Part shown: positions 10,161 through 20,794 of the stretch, one piece after another
How the letters are laid out: every line of letters begins with the position of its first letter
How positions within the stretch are numbered: the first letter of the stretch is position 1
From: Scedosporium boydii
Taxonomy: Eukaryota > Ascomycota > Sordariomycetes > Microascales > Microascaceae
Length of the DNA stretch: 23,843 nucleotides
Reading direction: 5' to 3'
Assembly: GCA_002221725.1 (NCBI GenBank)
Contig: NJFT01000362.1
Coordinates: 1 to 23,843 of the forward strand
The notes under the pieces: model-generated
What the model was told of the DNA's origin: nothing
Databases searched by the model: none
What the model saw: the letters and a program-made list of their open reading frames with translations, nothing else
Position numbers and translations under genes: made by a program

Positions 10161-10177
10161 TGGAAAATAATTTTCCA
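10161..10177. repeat. Perfect inverted repeat, 8-base arms
   Basis: TGGAAAAT and ATTTTCCA flank a single central A, giving a perfect 17-base palindrome-like element in otherwise unassigned DNA. Confidence 0.85.
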
Positions 10178-10235
10178 ACCCAGCTGCGCAACCCGGTGCG
10201 CAAAACTGGTGCCCAACACAACAGAAGTCGGCCAA

Positions 10236-10261
10236 CTGGCGCCCTGGCACACCAGCGCCAG
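10236..10261. repeat. Inverted repeat (hairpin), CTGGCGC/GCGCCAG arms
   Basis: Seven-base perfect GC-rich arms at 10236-10242 and 10255-10261 enclose 12 bases in which TGG and CCA can extend the stem after a two-base bulge. It lies about 60 bases from the palindrome at 10161. Confidence 0.8.
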
Positions 10262-13200
10262 GCTATCTGCAAAATCGCACCGGGAGGGCCAGCCCGGCTC
10301 AGGTGCCGACGAAGAGGACGCGAAACTGGTCCTCCAGAAGTCAGCAGAGCGAAAACAATCGGGGGGTCGGGATCGCGATGGGACAACCAGAACCATTTGG
10401 GCGAAAGGACGGAAGTCTTGTGGGAGGGAGTTATTATACACGAAGGAAATTTGAGATATGGCGTCTTGGTCTGCAGTCACGCGTGTCGTGTCTATTATTT
10501 TTAAATTGTTTCTTCCTTTTTTTCCCCTTCTCCGAGCCCGTGCCATCAACGACCAGGCAAGGGAAGGAGGAGAGAGTTTGGTGGGAAATCAGAAGGATGG
10601 GGAGATGACCGCACCGCGAGATTGAAGTATCAGGACCAGGGTACGCGGTGTCCGGGAAGATCATACTCCACACTCTAAACTCCTCCCACGTCCCACGGAT
10701 AGGGTCAATGATGCATACAAGAAGTAGTATTACTGCAAAGGGAAGCGTGCCGTCCTAGTTTATACACTAAAACACTCCAAATCTGTCCCACTGTAACAGC
10801 GCCGAGCGCCGATTGCTCTCCAGTGCTCAGCTCAGGATAATGTCCGAAAAACGCGGTGCCATTATTACATTAATTCAATGTCACGTATCAGTTGCTTCCT
10901 GCGCCGTCGACCGTCGCATGGAAATCAGCTACACATGCCAAAAGAGGAACAGACCGACCCGGGGCGCAGGGTGCCTTGCATGGATCCTTGGACGACTCCA
11001 GGAAAGTAGTTCCGATGGTCCTCACGATGCAGATGCTGCCACATCTCAGGTTCAGCAACTGGGACCTGGCATACATCAATTAGATTGCAGACACCTGCTG
11101 CCCCTTGCACAACCGATGTATGATTGACCAAGGACCGAACTCGGCACTTTGTGCAAACACTCTGAAATCAAGAGCCCGGTTTCTTCACTGGTTCCGTGGA
11201 CCCGATGCTGATCAGTTATCCATGTCTCAGCTGCTGGCTCGGAATCGGAACCAGGCCTTATCCTATCAGCACAAGGACAGGTGATATGCCAATATGCAGA
11301 GTTTACCTGTACAGATGTATGTAGTGCTAGAATCGCCAAATGGCGTGAAACCCGCACCTGTGTGTTTCGGACGTCAAGCAAGCTTCAACCATCAAAGATG
11401 AATAAAGTTGTACGAAGCTGCATCATTATATCAACCGCCCCAGGATCGGTGACGGGTACGACTAGTCGTGCCAGTCCTCTGGATAGGGCAGACGATTGAG
11501 GGAACCAAACAAGTCCAACCAGCAGGGGTTCACGAAGTACACACCTTGCCAGGGAACAGGAATAATACTCCGTCGCGATTATGGGTGCCTGCTCGATGTC
11601 CGATGAGATCCTGTGGGAACCGAAAGTGCGCGCGCTAGAGCATTCTGGTCGACAGGCCGAGAGAGACTCATTTCCAGAGCTCTACGATCGCGTGGGTTTG
11701 CGCCGCGAATGCAATATGATGACACGATCATCAGACGGGCGCGGAGAGGCCATCGTTTTGGCTTGCCTCTCCTCGCCCACGCGTAATTTCAAGTAAAGTA
11801 CTTACAGCGGAGGCATCTCAGGCGCATCATTGCGGTGGCGTCGCAAGTGGGGAGCTGGGAAAATGGAGGAGGCTGGGAAGCAAAAGTACACACTAATCTA
11901 CAGAAAATTTAGTCACGGATAGAGGCACCCTGGTCGCGTTTTCCAAAGATGGCAAGCGTTGGCTTTGGCCGGCCAATGATCTCTTTCCGTTTTTGGAGAG
12001 CGATCAGGGGTAAATCCCAATGGCTTGGGAACGCGTCGCCCTTACCTTCCAGGAAACAGAAAGAGCAGTCGTGTATTATGTCAGCAACACAGTTCGACTT
12101 GAACAATGTACGAATCACAATTGGATCGTGCTTTGACTTGGAGCCCTCTTGGAGCAAATTCAGCTTCGAGGAGCAATCCTAGATTTGACAATTCAAGCAC
12201 CGGAACCATCACTCAATTTCACCAAGCTACCTCGGGAGAGCCCCTAAGAGCTCCCTTAGCTGGAAGCATTATCATTCGTCGCACATCGTCGACGGTGCGG
12301 GTCGCAACGGCTCGTTCCTGGCTTTGGTCCATTTTCCCCGGCCCAATCATCATTCCAAGTCCACCATGTTTCGAAATAAGCTTCACCTCCCAGTCCCAGC
12401 CAAATGGTTTCCCAGTGGGGAAATGGTAGCCCATCCATGGATCAATTGAAGAGAGTGTTACCTTTTTGTCATTGATCAATGATGTTTTGAGAGGTCACGT
12501 TTGACTGGACAGCAAAGCAATACAAGAAACACACCCAAAGAAGTTGTTACCTGCGAAACGCTTTGGCGAATATAAATGCCGGAAATAGATCGTTGATATC
12601 GACTTCATAGATGCGATTCACCCACGCGAGCACTCTTCTTGGTTACTACGGAGTACATAGAAAGTTGGGCAATTAGTAGCAACATGTAGAATTGATGTCA
12701 TGCCGACCAAGCCTCATTCGCATTGCAACGAGTCACTCTTAAGAATTACATACTGGATTCTTAGGATTGGATTAATATCTGGTGTCTTCCTCTGTACTAG
12801 CACATCTTAACGGCTCGTCGCTTGTCTTACTCGACTACTCTACGGAATGGGATATATTATAGACTACACCAATTGTCTTCCCGGTTTGTCGAGCTATTAT
12901 ATAGCAGTTTTCTTATGGTTGGCAGATTTGACAAGACGGAGTGAAGACTAGTCCCATGCTCTCGGACAAGCAAGACGCCTTCCCACAACGTACAACAACT
13001 TCCTTCGAAACAGCGTACGCCTTGTTTCACACCGCGAAGAAGCCCTTGCATTAATTTGATCCACGAGCTTGGGCAATCAGAGTAGCCGCAAGTTTAGGCC
13101 ATCTCGTTCCATCTCTCCGGGTGGACTTAGTGTCGTGGAGAACCATAGAGGATCAACTTAGAAATGACGGGTTACAGCATACTATCCATATTACGACAAC

Positions 13201-14338
13201 CTTCTAGCTTGTTTCAAACTTGAAGTCGTGACCTCGTGACCTCAAAGTCATCGGGGCTATCGGAATCCCTCAAAGCTGTCAGAGCGTCCCAACTCGGGGC
13301 ATCACTATCAAACAGTCGGCTCCGGATAAATACCTTCTGGGGAGGGGGCATTCCCCCCCTTCATTGATCTCCTCCACCAGACCAACAAGTCGGTAAGACA
13401 CGGTACCGACCCTACCAAGCTATGGTGTTTAGGAAAATGAATTCACCGATGGTACGTGGAGAAGGAAATCGAGTATGAATGGTGATGCGCGGCCTATTCC
13501 TGGTATTTGTAGATCTCCCGCCATCGACTTCGATCGAGCAAATCGGCATACATCCACGAGAAAGTAGATCCCAGGATCTATCACCTCCTCATTAATATCC
13601 AAAGTAAAGCATATCAATTACTCTGTGATTTTCCAGAAAGAAACACGGTACTCGTTCCCACCCAACGTCAGTAGTCCTCTCCCGGTTCGTTTAGTTGCGT
13701 GTGCATGCCCACACGAGACCTCGGGTTGTGCTCCTGCAGAGAAACGGACTTCTTCTAAACACGACAAGATATGTCCCGGGACTCGCTAAGTCTCTAGATT
13801 GCGGTCTGTGTCAAACTTGCAAGCCCGTTCGTATTGGCAGCTCGCAAAGAGGAAAATATGCAGAACCTATGGCGAGCCACTTTACACGTAGAGGCGAATT
13901 TAAGCGCGGGAAGGCAGGCAAGGTGTTCGATGTGTTTGATCCTTCCCCTCCTTTCCCGCACCTCGAGAGGACGGTAATTAACTATCATGGACTGCTAGAT
14001 GGATCTGCCGAGTTAAAATAGATGGATGGGCTGCCGCACCGTTTCTCGGCTGGTTTGTTCTGGCTCTCTTCTTCCATTCTCGATTGTGATTTCGTCTTTT
14101 TTTTGGCGTGGAGATAGTTTGTCTATTGACACGAATATGGCTTCGACCAAGTTAACGACGCAAATCTCCGAATAAAGAGTGGTTTGATTCCTCACCTCGC
14201 AGTCTACTTGTCGATAATATCGAGTGCCGACCGAGCCCGCGACAGCTACTCCGCCACGACCCGCCGGACTTCCCTCTTCACCCAGATTCCAGCTTCGACT
14301 AGTTATCCGTAGACGGTCGGCGAGAGCTCAGGCTTCCC

Positions 14339-14425
14339 ATGCCCAGAGTGTCGTTGCACACCCTACAGCATTACCCCCTCGGAAATTCTGCGACCCGGGA
14401 GTCCGTCCGAATGCCGCGAGGATGA
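14339..14425 (+). CDS. Upstream ORF of the rhodopsin-domain gene, 28 codons
   Basis: An ATG at 14339 opens a 28-codon frame with a second in-frame ATG at 14411. It ends in a TGA at 14423-14425 that overlaps the downstream main ATG (14422-14424) as ATGA. If the transcript begins upstream of 14339, scanning ribosomes would meet this frame first, and the main protein would depend on leaky scanning or on termination-coupled reinitiation. The transcription start is not known, so whether the ORF is in the mRNA is unproven. The peptide itself has no recognisable feature. Confidence 0.4.
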   Translation: MPRVSLHTLQHYPLGNSATRESVRMPRG

Positions 14426-15860
14426 ACCTGCGGGACGGGGCGTCTGGTCTCTCGAGGAAGGACTGGGCAATAGGAACTAGAGCGCCGCTATCTATTCACC
14501 ACAATCGGCTCTATGATCTGGGGGTTGCCATTATTCTCATATTTACCTGCTTAACGACTGCTTGTGTTGCCCTTCGGTTGTTTGGGAGATGGAGATGGCG
14601 AAGGCTAGGAATAGGTAAGGCACCGAACCCTTTCATATGCTTCTCACTAGTACTAACAGTCATGGTGAAAGACGACTTGATCATTACTGTGGCAGTGGTA
14701 AGCTGAGTCCTTAAGATATTATTGCCGATACTTGTCTGTATTAACTCAGGCCAACCTAGGCCTTCTCCATATCCGCGGCAGGGCCTTTCTTCATGTGTAA
14801 GTGAGAAAAAACTCGATAAATTTGATGCTCTTCATCCATATTCCTTTCAATAACTAACCCGCCCCCTTCAGTCTTTAAGATAGGATATATCGGTATCCAA
14901 CACGAGAATGGGCCGGCATTTCACGAAAGTCGAGGGCGTCTATTCGCTTATATCGTCGATATCCTCTACCCACCTTCCGCATCCCTCGCCAAATCATCCA
15001 TCCTCTTCTTCCTCCTTGGACGGCAATCCTCCTCCATGCCCATCTTCCGAATCCCGTGCCACGCTGTGAATGTCATCATCCTGCTTGCCATGGTGACCAT
15101 ACTCTTTACGACCATGTTCCAGTGCCTTCCTATCCGGAGAGCCTGGCAAGCCTTGGAAGACGGAGGAGAGAAGTGCGTCGATAGATCCCTACTAAGAGTC
15201 ACTAGGACCTGTTGGGGTATGGTAACAGATGTCGTGGTATTATGTCTCTCGGGTTGGAGTTTCGTAGCGGCGAGGATGGTGAGGATCACACGGAGAGCTA
15301 TCCTGATAGCATTCATCCTGGGGATAATGTGAGACCCCTCCTCTTAGCTCCCGGATATGTAGCGCTTGTGAGAGTCGAAATATCTGGCTAACAAAATAAG
15401 CAGAGCTCTAGGAATCTCAATAACTCATCTTTATTGCCTCCTTCGGAATGACTTCTCTGGGTCACCAGGCCAGGCACCCCTCGTCGTCTGGATAACAACT
15501 CCGATCGAGGCAAGCCTCATCATCATCGCTGCATGCGTACCAACCCTCGGTCCTCTCTTCCGCCGCTGGTTCCCTCCTCCATCCCCACAACCCGAAGAGC
15601 CGCCATCTCATTCAGACTCAAACCAAGATCTATCCCACAGCAGCATCGCTATCAGTCACATTCCCAAGGACCACCCTTCCGACTCTAGTCTGGTATTGAA
15701 GCCACTCGGCGGGTTCGGGTACACTGATACGGAGATCCGGCCAGGGAGCCGGAGGGTGGTTTGCACGAGGGGGATTATGCGGACCATGGACGTAGACGTT
15801 GCGTTTGGGGAGAGGAGAGCAGAGGATGGGATTAGGGCGGCCACGTGGGGTTGGACTTAG
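14422..15860 (+). CDS. SAT4-type fungal rhodopsin-domain integral membrane protein
   Basis: Five exons (14422-14614, 14660-14697, 14760-14796, 14872-15328, 15404-15860) give 393 residues with every junction in frame. Introns are 45, 62, 75 and 75 bases with GT donors, TAG or CAG acceptors and CTAAC/TTAAC branch-like sites. The third exon needs the TAG acceptor at 14759, because the CAG ten bases earlier leads to a stop. About seven hydrophobic segments are visible. Family marks include RLFGRWRWRRLGI followed by KDDLI (51-72), SLAKSSILFFLLG (126-138), FQCLPIRRAW (171-180), TDVVVLCL, and PLVVWITTPIEASLIIIAAC near the end of the membrane domain, followed by a soluble Ser/Pro-rich tail of about 100 residues. 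Members include Pth11-like and other fungus-specific membrane proteins; their ligands are mostly unknown. No CFEM domain is present. The usual LP motif after TD in the fifth segment is replaced by LSGW. Confidence 0.88.
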
Positions 15861-18566
15861 TCTTTTACATTGTGGATATTGTTTGATGGATCTGCTTTTC
15901 TCCTGTATGATACAAGGTAGTAATGGTAATATAAGAAGACGCGGGGAATGCATGAATCAGGTTCTGTTTACTTCGTGCTCGCTTGGGGTCCCCATATACC
16001 ATAGTGAAATGAAGTTCGTTAGCTCCCGTCGTTGCCTGTACGGGGTTCGGTCCAGGTTCTGAGTTCTTTTCGCGTTTGGTGAGCTGCTCTTTTGCTTTTT
16101 GAGACTTCAATACTGATGGATCACATTGATGTTGATGGTAGGACTCAACTGGCATCTCCAGATGGCAAATTACTCCCAACTGATCACATCTAATCACATA
16201 CACCACCCTAACACACTGAGATGATGCAATAGGTGAATGTGTGCAAGTACAGACCATTAGACACCAATCGATACCTAACCTCGGAATCCTCCGGAAGCAC
16301 AGAAGCATCTGAAGGAGCAGATGCAGGAACATCTGGGGCAGGGATCGAAAAGAGCTTCATCTTTATCCGGCTCGGCCGAGTATCCCAGCTTGAATATCGA
16401 GCACAAAATCGAGTAGATGAGACCATTGGCAGGGGGAATACCGTGGTTTAAACTCGGAAGCGGCACTAGCAAAGTCTTGGAAATGGCAAGATGTTGAAAT
16501 TGCCTGCCCCGGGTGTGCAAGAAGAAACAGAGTCATCACGATTCATCTCATCTCCGCATTGCACTAGTCTGGGACCTTGGCCCTTGTTTGTGAAGGACCA
16601 ATGATAGGAAAGAGAGAAGCTTTTGTTATGATTTCAAGATTTGGGGGGATTTCAAGAAGAGAAAGTCCAGTTCCTAATCTTGAACCTGACATCAGTTACC
16701 TTTCTCCAAGGTGCCACATCGTCGGTGAAAGACACTAGGAATATCCATCATATCACCACTGATGATTTTATGCTCCAGCAAGTAACACGGGATTAATCTT
16801 TTGCCTCCATCACTTCATGTAACCCGAATGCTAATTTTTGGTCTGCGAAAAATCTTACCATGAAGCGCCCGTCGAGGTTAAGCGCATCCTCTCTGTTTCT
16901 TCGGGGCGCTAAGAGGCAAACGTCTCGAAAAACGAAACGAGAAGAAAAAATAAAAAATAAAAATGGGCCGTCATTAAACACACCGGATGCGTGACATCAG
17001 CCTCGGATCGTGAGCGCCAAGATCCCATCCTTCAGTTACATGCGGACGAAAGATGTCAGTGAAAAGGAAGTCCATCCAATCTCATCGCCCATCTCCCTCC
17101 CCCAACTTGGGAACGCCACAGAGCGTCGTCGTGTGACCCTGGAAGGTTGATATAAGCTCCAAAAGCCACCGTACGTTTTTCCCCCCAGAGCTTCCAACAC
17201 CAAGCCTCAGAGGGCCTAGTGGCTCCTCACAAATGTTCTCTCTCACACCACGAACCTCGACTCTATCCCCCAAAGAGATAAGCAGAGAGAACAGACATTT
17301 CCAACTGGAACGGCTCTATAATTAGTGAAACGCCACAGCAATTCTGTTGCCGTGTCAAGGATGTCATGGGGGATGAAAAGCATTCCTCTCGCCTCATCTC
17401 CCATCTGCTGGGCTCCTTTGCCTCGTGATGAGATCCACTGCGGCTGTGGGGACCATCAAATCTCAGCTCGATTGCCTCGCATCCCGATCGAGTCCAGCCG
17501 AGTCAGGGTGCTTGTCCTCTTCCTGCCCATTGCTGAAGGCCGGCAAGCGACTCTTCACAAACAAGCCACGGTGATTGCCGCGTTCTTCATCGCCTCATAC
17601 TCTGGCTGTGGGGGAGGTAAGTCAATAATAACAAACGTATATTAGCTAGAGCCTAGCAGTCACGCTTGTTCTCGAACCATTGTGGTTTCCATAGAAATCA
17701 GACAAGTCAGTACTAGCCTGAGGCTTCTGGGGCCGCAAATCGACGTTTGCTTATCTCTTTCGGGCCTGAGGAAGCGTTTTCCCCTCCTTTCTCCTCTCTT
17801 TTTCTTCTCCAGCACATGCCAAAGCGGGTGTCACTTCTGGACTCGCTCTTGGTCCCAAGGAAGGGGCTCAAGGAAGGGTTCAATGGTGGCACATCAAACA
17901 ATAAAGTACTTGGATGCAGATGTAGACTGTTAGTGGATGTATGAAAGTTGTAGGAAGTAGGCAGGGCTTGTTCCCCGTCGAATCGCAGCGACTCTCGACC
18001 TGGACAATTGTCTCTGATACCGAAATCTTGCTTTTGCAAAACCACTGTTTGTCTGCATCCATCTCGATTCGCTCACCTCCCCGTCTCCAGAACAGCTCAA
18101 TTCGTTTGTGTGTGTCTGTGTAAACCTGCTTGTCCTCTTTCTCACTTTCTCAGGGTTTCCTTCTCTTTCTTTTTCTTGTCTTAGTGCAGTCGGTCCTTTC
18201 TTGGGGGTGTGCGTACAAGTATTTCTGGGTGGGGAGTCACTTCTTGGAGACAGTCAACTTTTTTCCCTCTCTTTCTTTTCTTTTGGGACCCAATCTTTCC
18301 CATCCTTCACACAAAAATAGTCTAAACTAGTTTTTTGCTCGATGACCTCGGTAGTAGGCTAAGGGAACGGGCGGACTCTGTGCGCAGAACGCCGACTTGT
18401 CCACCCACTCCACCGTTGGAGGCTCTGGTTCCGGCTAGTTCGACCATTGCCGTCGCTAAAGCAAGGGGCCTCGATTCCGACAGGCTGGCCAGCCAAGAGA
18501 GAGCGAATTTGATGAATTGATGCCTATGAATGGTCATAAATCCCAATGCTACGCTGGCTCGCACAC

Positions 18567-20505
18567 TACGAAGTACATTCACATTCACTAATTACTACAT
18601 CGTACTGCGCAATGCGCACTACGCAATACGCTACAAGTACGAAGTAATGCTGATTTGCTTTTTCCACCGAACTGAATAAGAAGGGCATCGATAATTTGAT
18701 GGCATAAAGTGATGCTGCACAACAGGTGTGACAGATGGCTCTCTTGTTCCTTTTGGGTATAGATCCTCTGATTGTGTGCGGTTGAAGCTCCCACAGTCAA
18801 TGTTTCTCCTTATGTGGATAATCTTGGAGCCTCCTGCGTCAATATTGATTTGTAACATACTCCGTACTTCGTAGACGACACAAACAATTGCACACAAACA
18901 GAACAAGAAGCACTCTCACACCATTGTCTTGCAGCCACCTCTTGTTTGTTGACAAGGGTTGTTTACATACTTGTAAAGATGCCCCCTTCTCCTTGTGCTC
19001 TATCCATCCAAGATACGCACAACGGAAGCAAGGCAGAGCAGGGCAATGACGATCCTTCAATATTTGTGTCCGCTCCATTCCAACATCGCACAGCATAAAA
19101 TTTGACTGTGGTCGATGCAGTCATAGGAGCCGGGAAGTAATGCGTAGTAGCCGGATTTGACTTGTCCTGGAATTTGGAGTCGTTGGGGGTTTGTACAGCT
19201 GGTGACCTTTCCCCTTATGCGCTGCACAGGAAGCCGCCGCATTCCACGTCATTCTCTCACGACTTGGTACTTCGTACCAGCTACGGAACAGGGGACAAAA
19301 GACAAAAAAAGAAAAAGAAAATAAGAAAAAAAATCCCATCGGGTGTCGCAGATTTGCATCGAACCAGTTTACAAAGGTAGGCCTGTCCAAAAAAAAGAGA
19401 AAGAAAAAAAAAAGTGAGGGGTGGCGGGCGAAAAAGGAAAGAGATGGGCGGCACTTCTCAAGCCCGGCTTCTGCCACTGCCAATGTCATGCCACGGAAGG
19501 GCATCCGAAGCCCGGTGCTAGCAACCTAGACAATGGCGCTACTTGGGATGACCCATGCAAGGCACACGGGATCTGCTTCCTACTTCCTACGAACCTTTGG
19601 GTCGTCGTCGACCAGGGGCCAGTGGATGGTCCCGAGGGGCTCCAGCACCAACACGACGTACCAAAGGGAAGGGCCGGGGCTGGTCGTTCGGTTTTTTTCC
19701 TAGTGCGAGGAGGCTAGGGAAGAGAGGCATTGATCAATCAGTGGATGTTCTTTTTTTCCTGTATCCTCGGTCCTCTCGTCGGTGTCGTTCCCCCGCGTCG
19801 ATCCTCTCTAGCTTTGGCTGGTAGTGATGGGGAAGAGACTGGGCCATTGTGGAGAGGAGGAAAGGATGCATCACCGAGCATATACGACAGAGCGCAGAGT
19901 ACACAACTTTGTACATCTCGCATCTCGCACCGTACCTCATAGGGCTCCACCATCTTTGCGTCTGTCGCCTGTCTCACAGTCTGAGTCTTCTTCGTGCTTG
20001 CACGAAGTATGCTTGTACCATCTCGGAGTACTTCGTAGTGTACTTGTCGGTTGAAAAAGAAAGAAGAAAGAAAAAAAAAAAAAAAAAAAAAAGAGATAAA
20101 AGAGGCTAGTCCGCTTGCGTCGTTGAAAGCCCCCCAGACCCCATGTCTAAAAAGATGGCGCAAGTTCAGATCCTGCGAGAAACACGTACCAGTGACAATA
20201 GTCCTGCAGCTGCCGTCTGCGAGAGAAGAGGTAATCCGGTACTCAGGCGATATGTACTTCGTACCTCGGAGCTAACCTCCATCGATTCTCGTCAAAGTAC
20301 TTCCAGTCACACCAGATGTGAGCCACCTTCCCACTGCCATCCTCGCTCGGCTCCATATGCAAGTCGCGTCTGGAACACTTCAATTTTTTTTTCTTATTCC
20401 TGGTACCACTTAGAACGCCCCATCCCAAGGCCCCATGCCGGGACGCTTCTTCGTTCGAAGGATGCGCGTATCCACAGGGGGAGTGGAGGAGTCAAGTACT
20501 TCGTA
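18567..20505. repeat. Cluster of TACTTCGTA/TACGAAGTA motifs
   Basis: Seven exact copies lie at 18567-18575 (minus), 18638-18646 (minus), 18865-18873, 19268-19276, 20029-20037, 20255-20263 and 20497-20505 (all plus). TACTCCGTA at 18858-18866 shares three bases with the copy at 18865, forming TACTCCGTACTTCGTA. TACATCGTA at 18596-18604 is a one-mismatch copy. Half-sites TAC and GTA are symmetrical about a variable triplet, as expected for a dimer-binding site or a replicative or structural repeat. The copies are irregularly spaced, so this is neither a tandem array nor a CRISPR. Confidence 0.75.
20071..20092 (+). repeat. Poly(A) tract, 22 bases
   Basis: Twenty-two consecutive A residues end a longer A/G-rich tract that starts near 20054, 34 bases after a TACTTCGTA copy. 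Such tracts exclude nucleosomes in fungi, and they can also mark old retroposed inserts. No target-site duplication is visible. Confidence 0.8.
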
Positions 20506-20638
20506 GGATAGTCAAAAAGTCGATACTTTGTGTAAGACAGACAAATATATCTTCTGGGCTCACTCCCCTCGTCACCAGCCCCGACTAACATCCACATTTC
20601 CAAAAGAACCCCATATATCATCTCCAGTTGTTTATGGA

Positions 20639-20646
20639 TATATATA
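20639..20646 (+). promoter_or_regulatory. TATA box candidate for the Ser/Pro-rich protein gene
   Basis: TATATATA lies 149 bases before the ATG at 20795. It is followed by a CT-rich stretch (20647-20668) and an A/C-rich leader with no intervening ATG, an arrangement typical of fungal core promoters. Confidence 0.55.
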
Positions 20647-20794
20647 CTTTCTTCTTTTTCTTCATTTCCCCCACAAACAACAATCTCGCCTGATCCTTGT
20701 ATCCCCGAGAGAACGAAACAAAAAAACAAAGAGGCAATAAAGAAGACTCTAACTAACAACAACGGTCCTTGAGCCCTTCTTTGTTTGCAAAACC

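Larger units (their letters stand above)
9481..14338. other. Gene-poor interval, no supported coding region
   Basis: Nearly 4.9 kb with only short open frames, most lacking an ATG or overlapped by equally long frames on the other strand. I found no domain, no tRNA-like T-arm and no transposon termini. It contains inverted repeats at 10161-10177 and 10236-10261, TACGGAGTA at 12647-12655, and near-matches CACGAAGTA (11531-11539) and TACGAAGCT (11411-11419). A G-run/C-run inverted repeat lies near 13343-13360. A 71-residue ORF at 11581-11796 is noted under findings. Degraded mobile elements or an unrecognised gene with many small exons cannot be excluded. Confidence 0.5.
15861..20600. other. Gene-poor interval before the Ser/Pro-rich protein gene
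   Basis: About 4.7 kb without a supported gene. Open frames are short, lack introns that would join them, and show no domains. The first few hundred bases should include the 3' end of the rhodopsin-domain transcript. From 18567 onward the region carries a dense cluster of TACTTCGTA-family motifs. Pyrimidine-rich DNA runs from about 18125 to 18330, and A-rich tracts lie at 19300-19413 and 20054-20092. The compositional bias and motif density suggest regulatory or structural DNA rather than lost genes, but this is inference. Confidence 0.5.

Noticed and set aside
12219..12479. Minus-strand frame with protein-like stretch PTGKPFGWDWEVKL
   Set aside because: It lacks an ATG at its opening, has no exon that joins it convincingly, and matches no family I recognise.
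13695..14021. 108-codon plus-strand frame upstream of the rhodopsin-domain gene
   Set aside because: It starts at TTG, has an antisense open frame of similar extent, and shows no domain.
14750..14759. CAG acceptor at 14749 for the second intron of the rhodopsin-domain gene
   Set aside because: It gives an apparently good exon start, but no donor then joins it to the fourth exon without a stop. The TAG acceptor at 14759 fits both sides.
15865..16332. 155-codon minus-strand frame with a true ATG
   Set aside because: No domain or signal and no convincing gene structure; it lies in the likely 3' untranslated region of the rhodopsin-domain gene.
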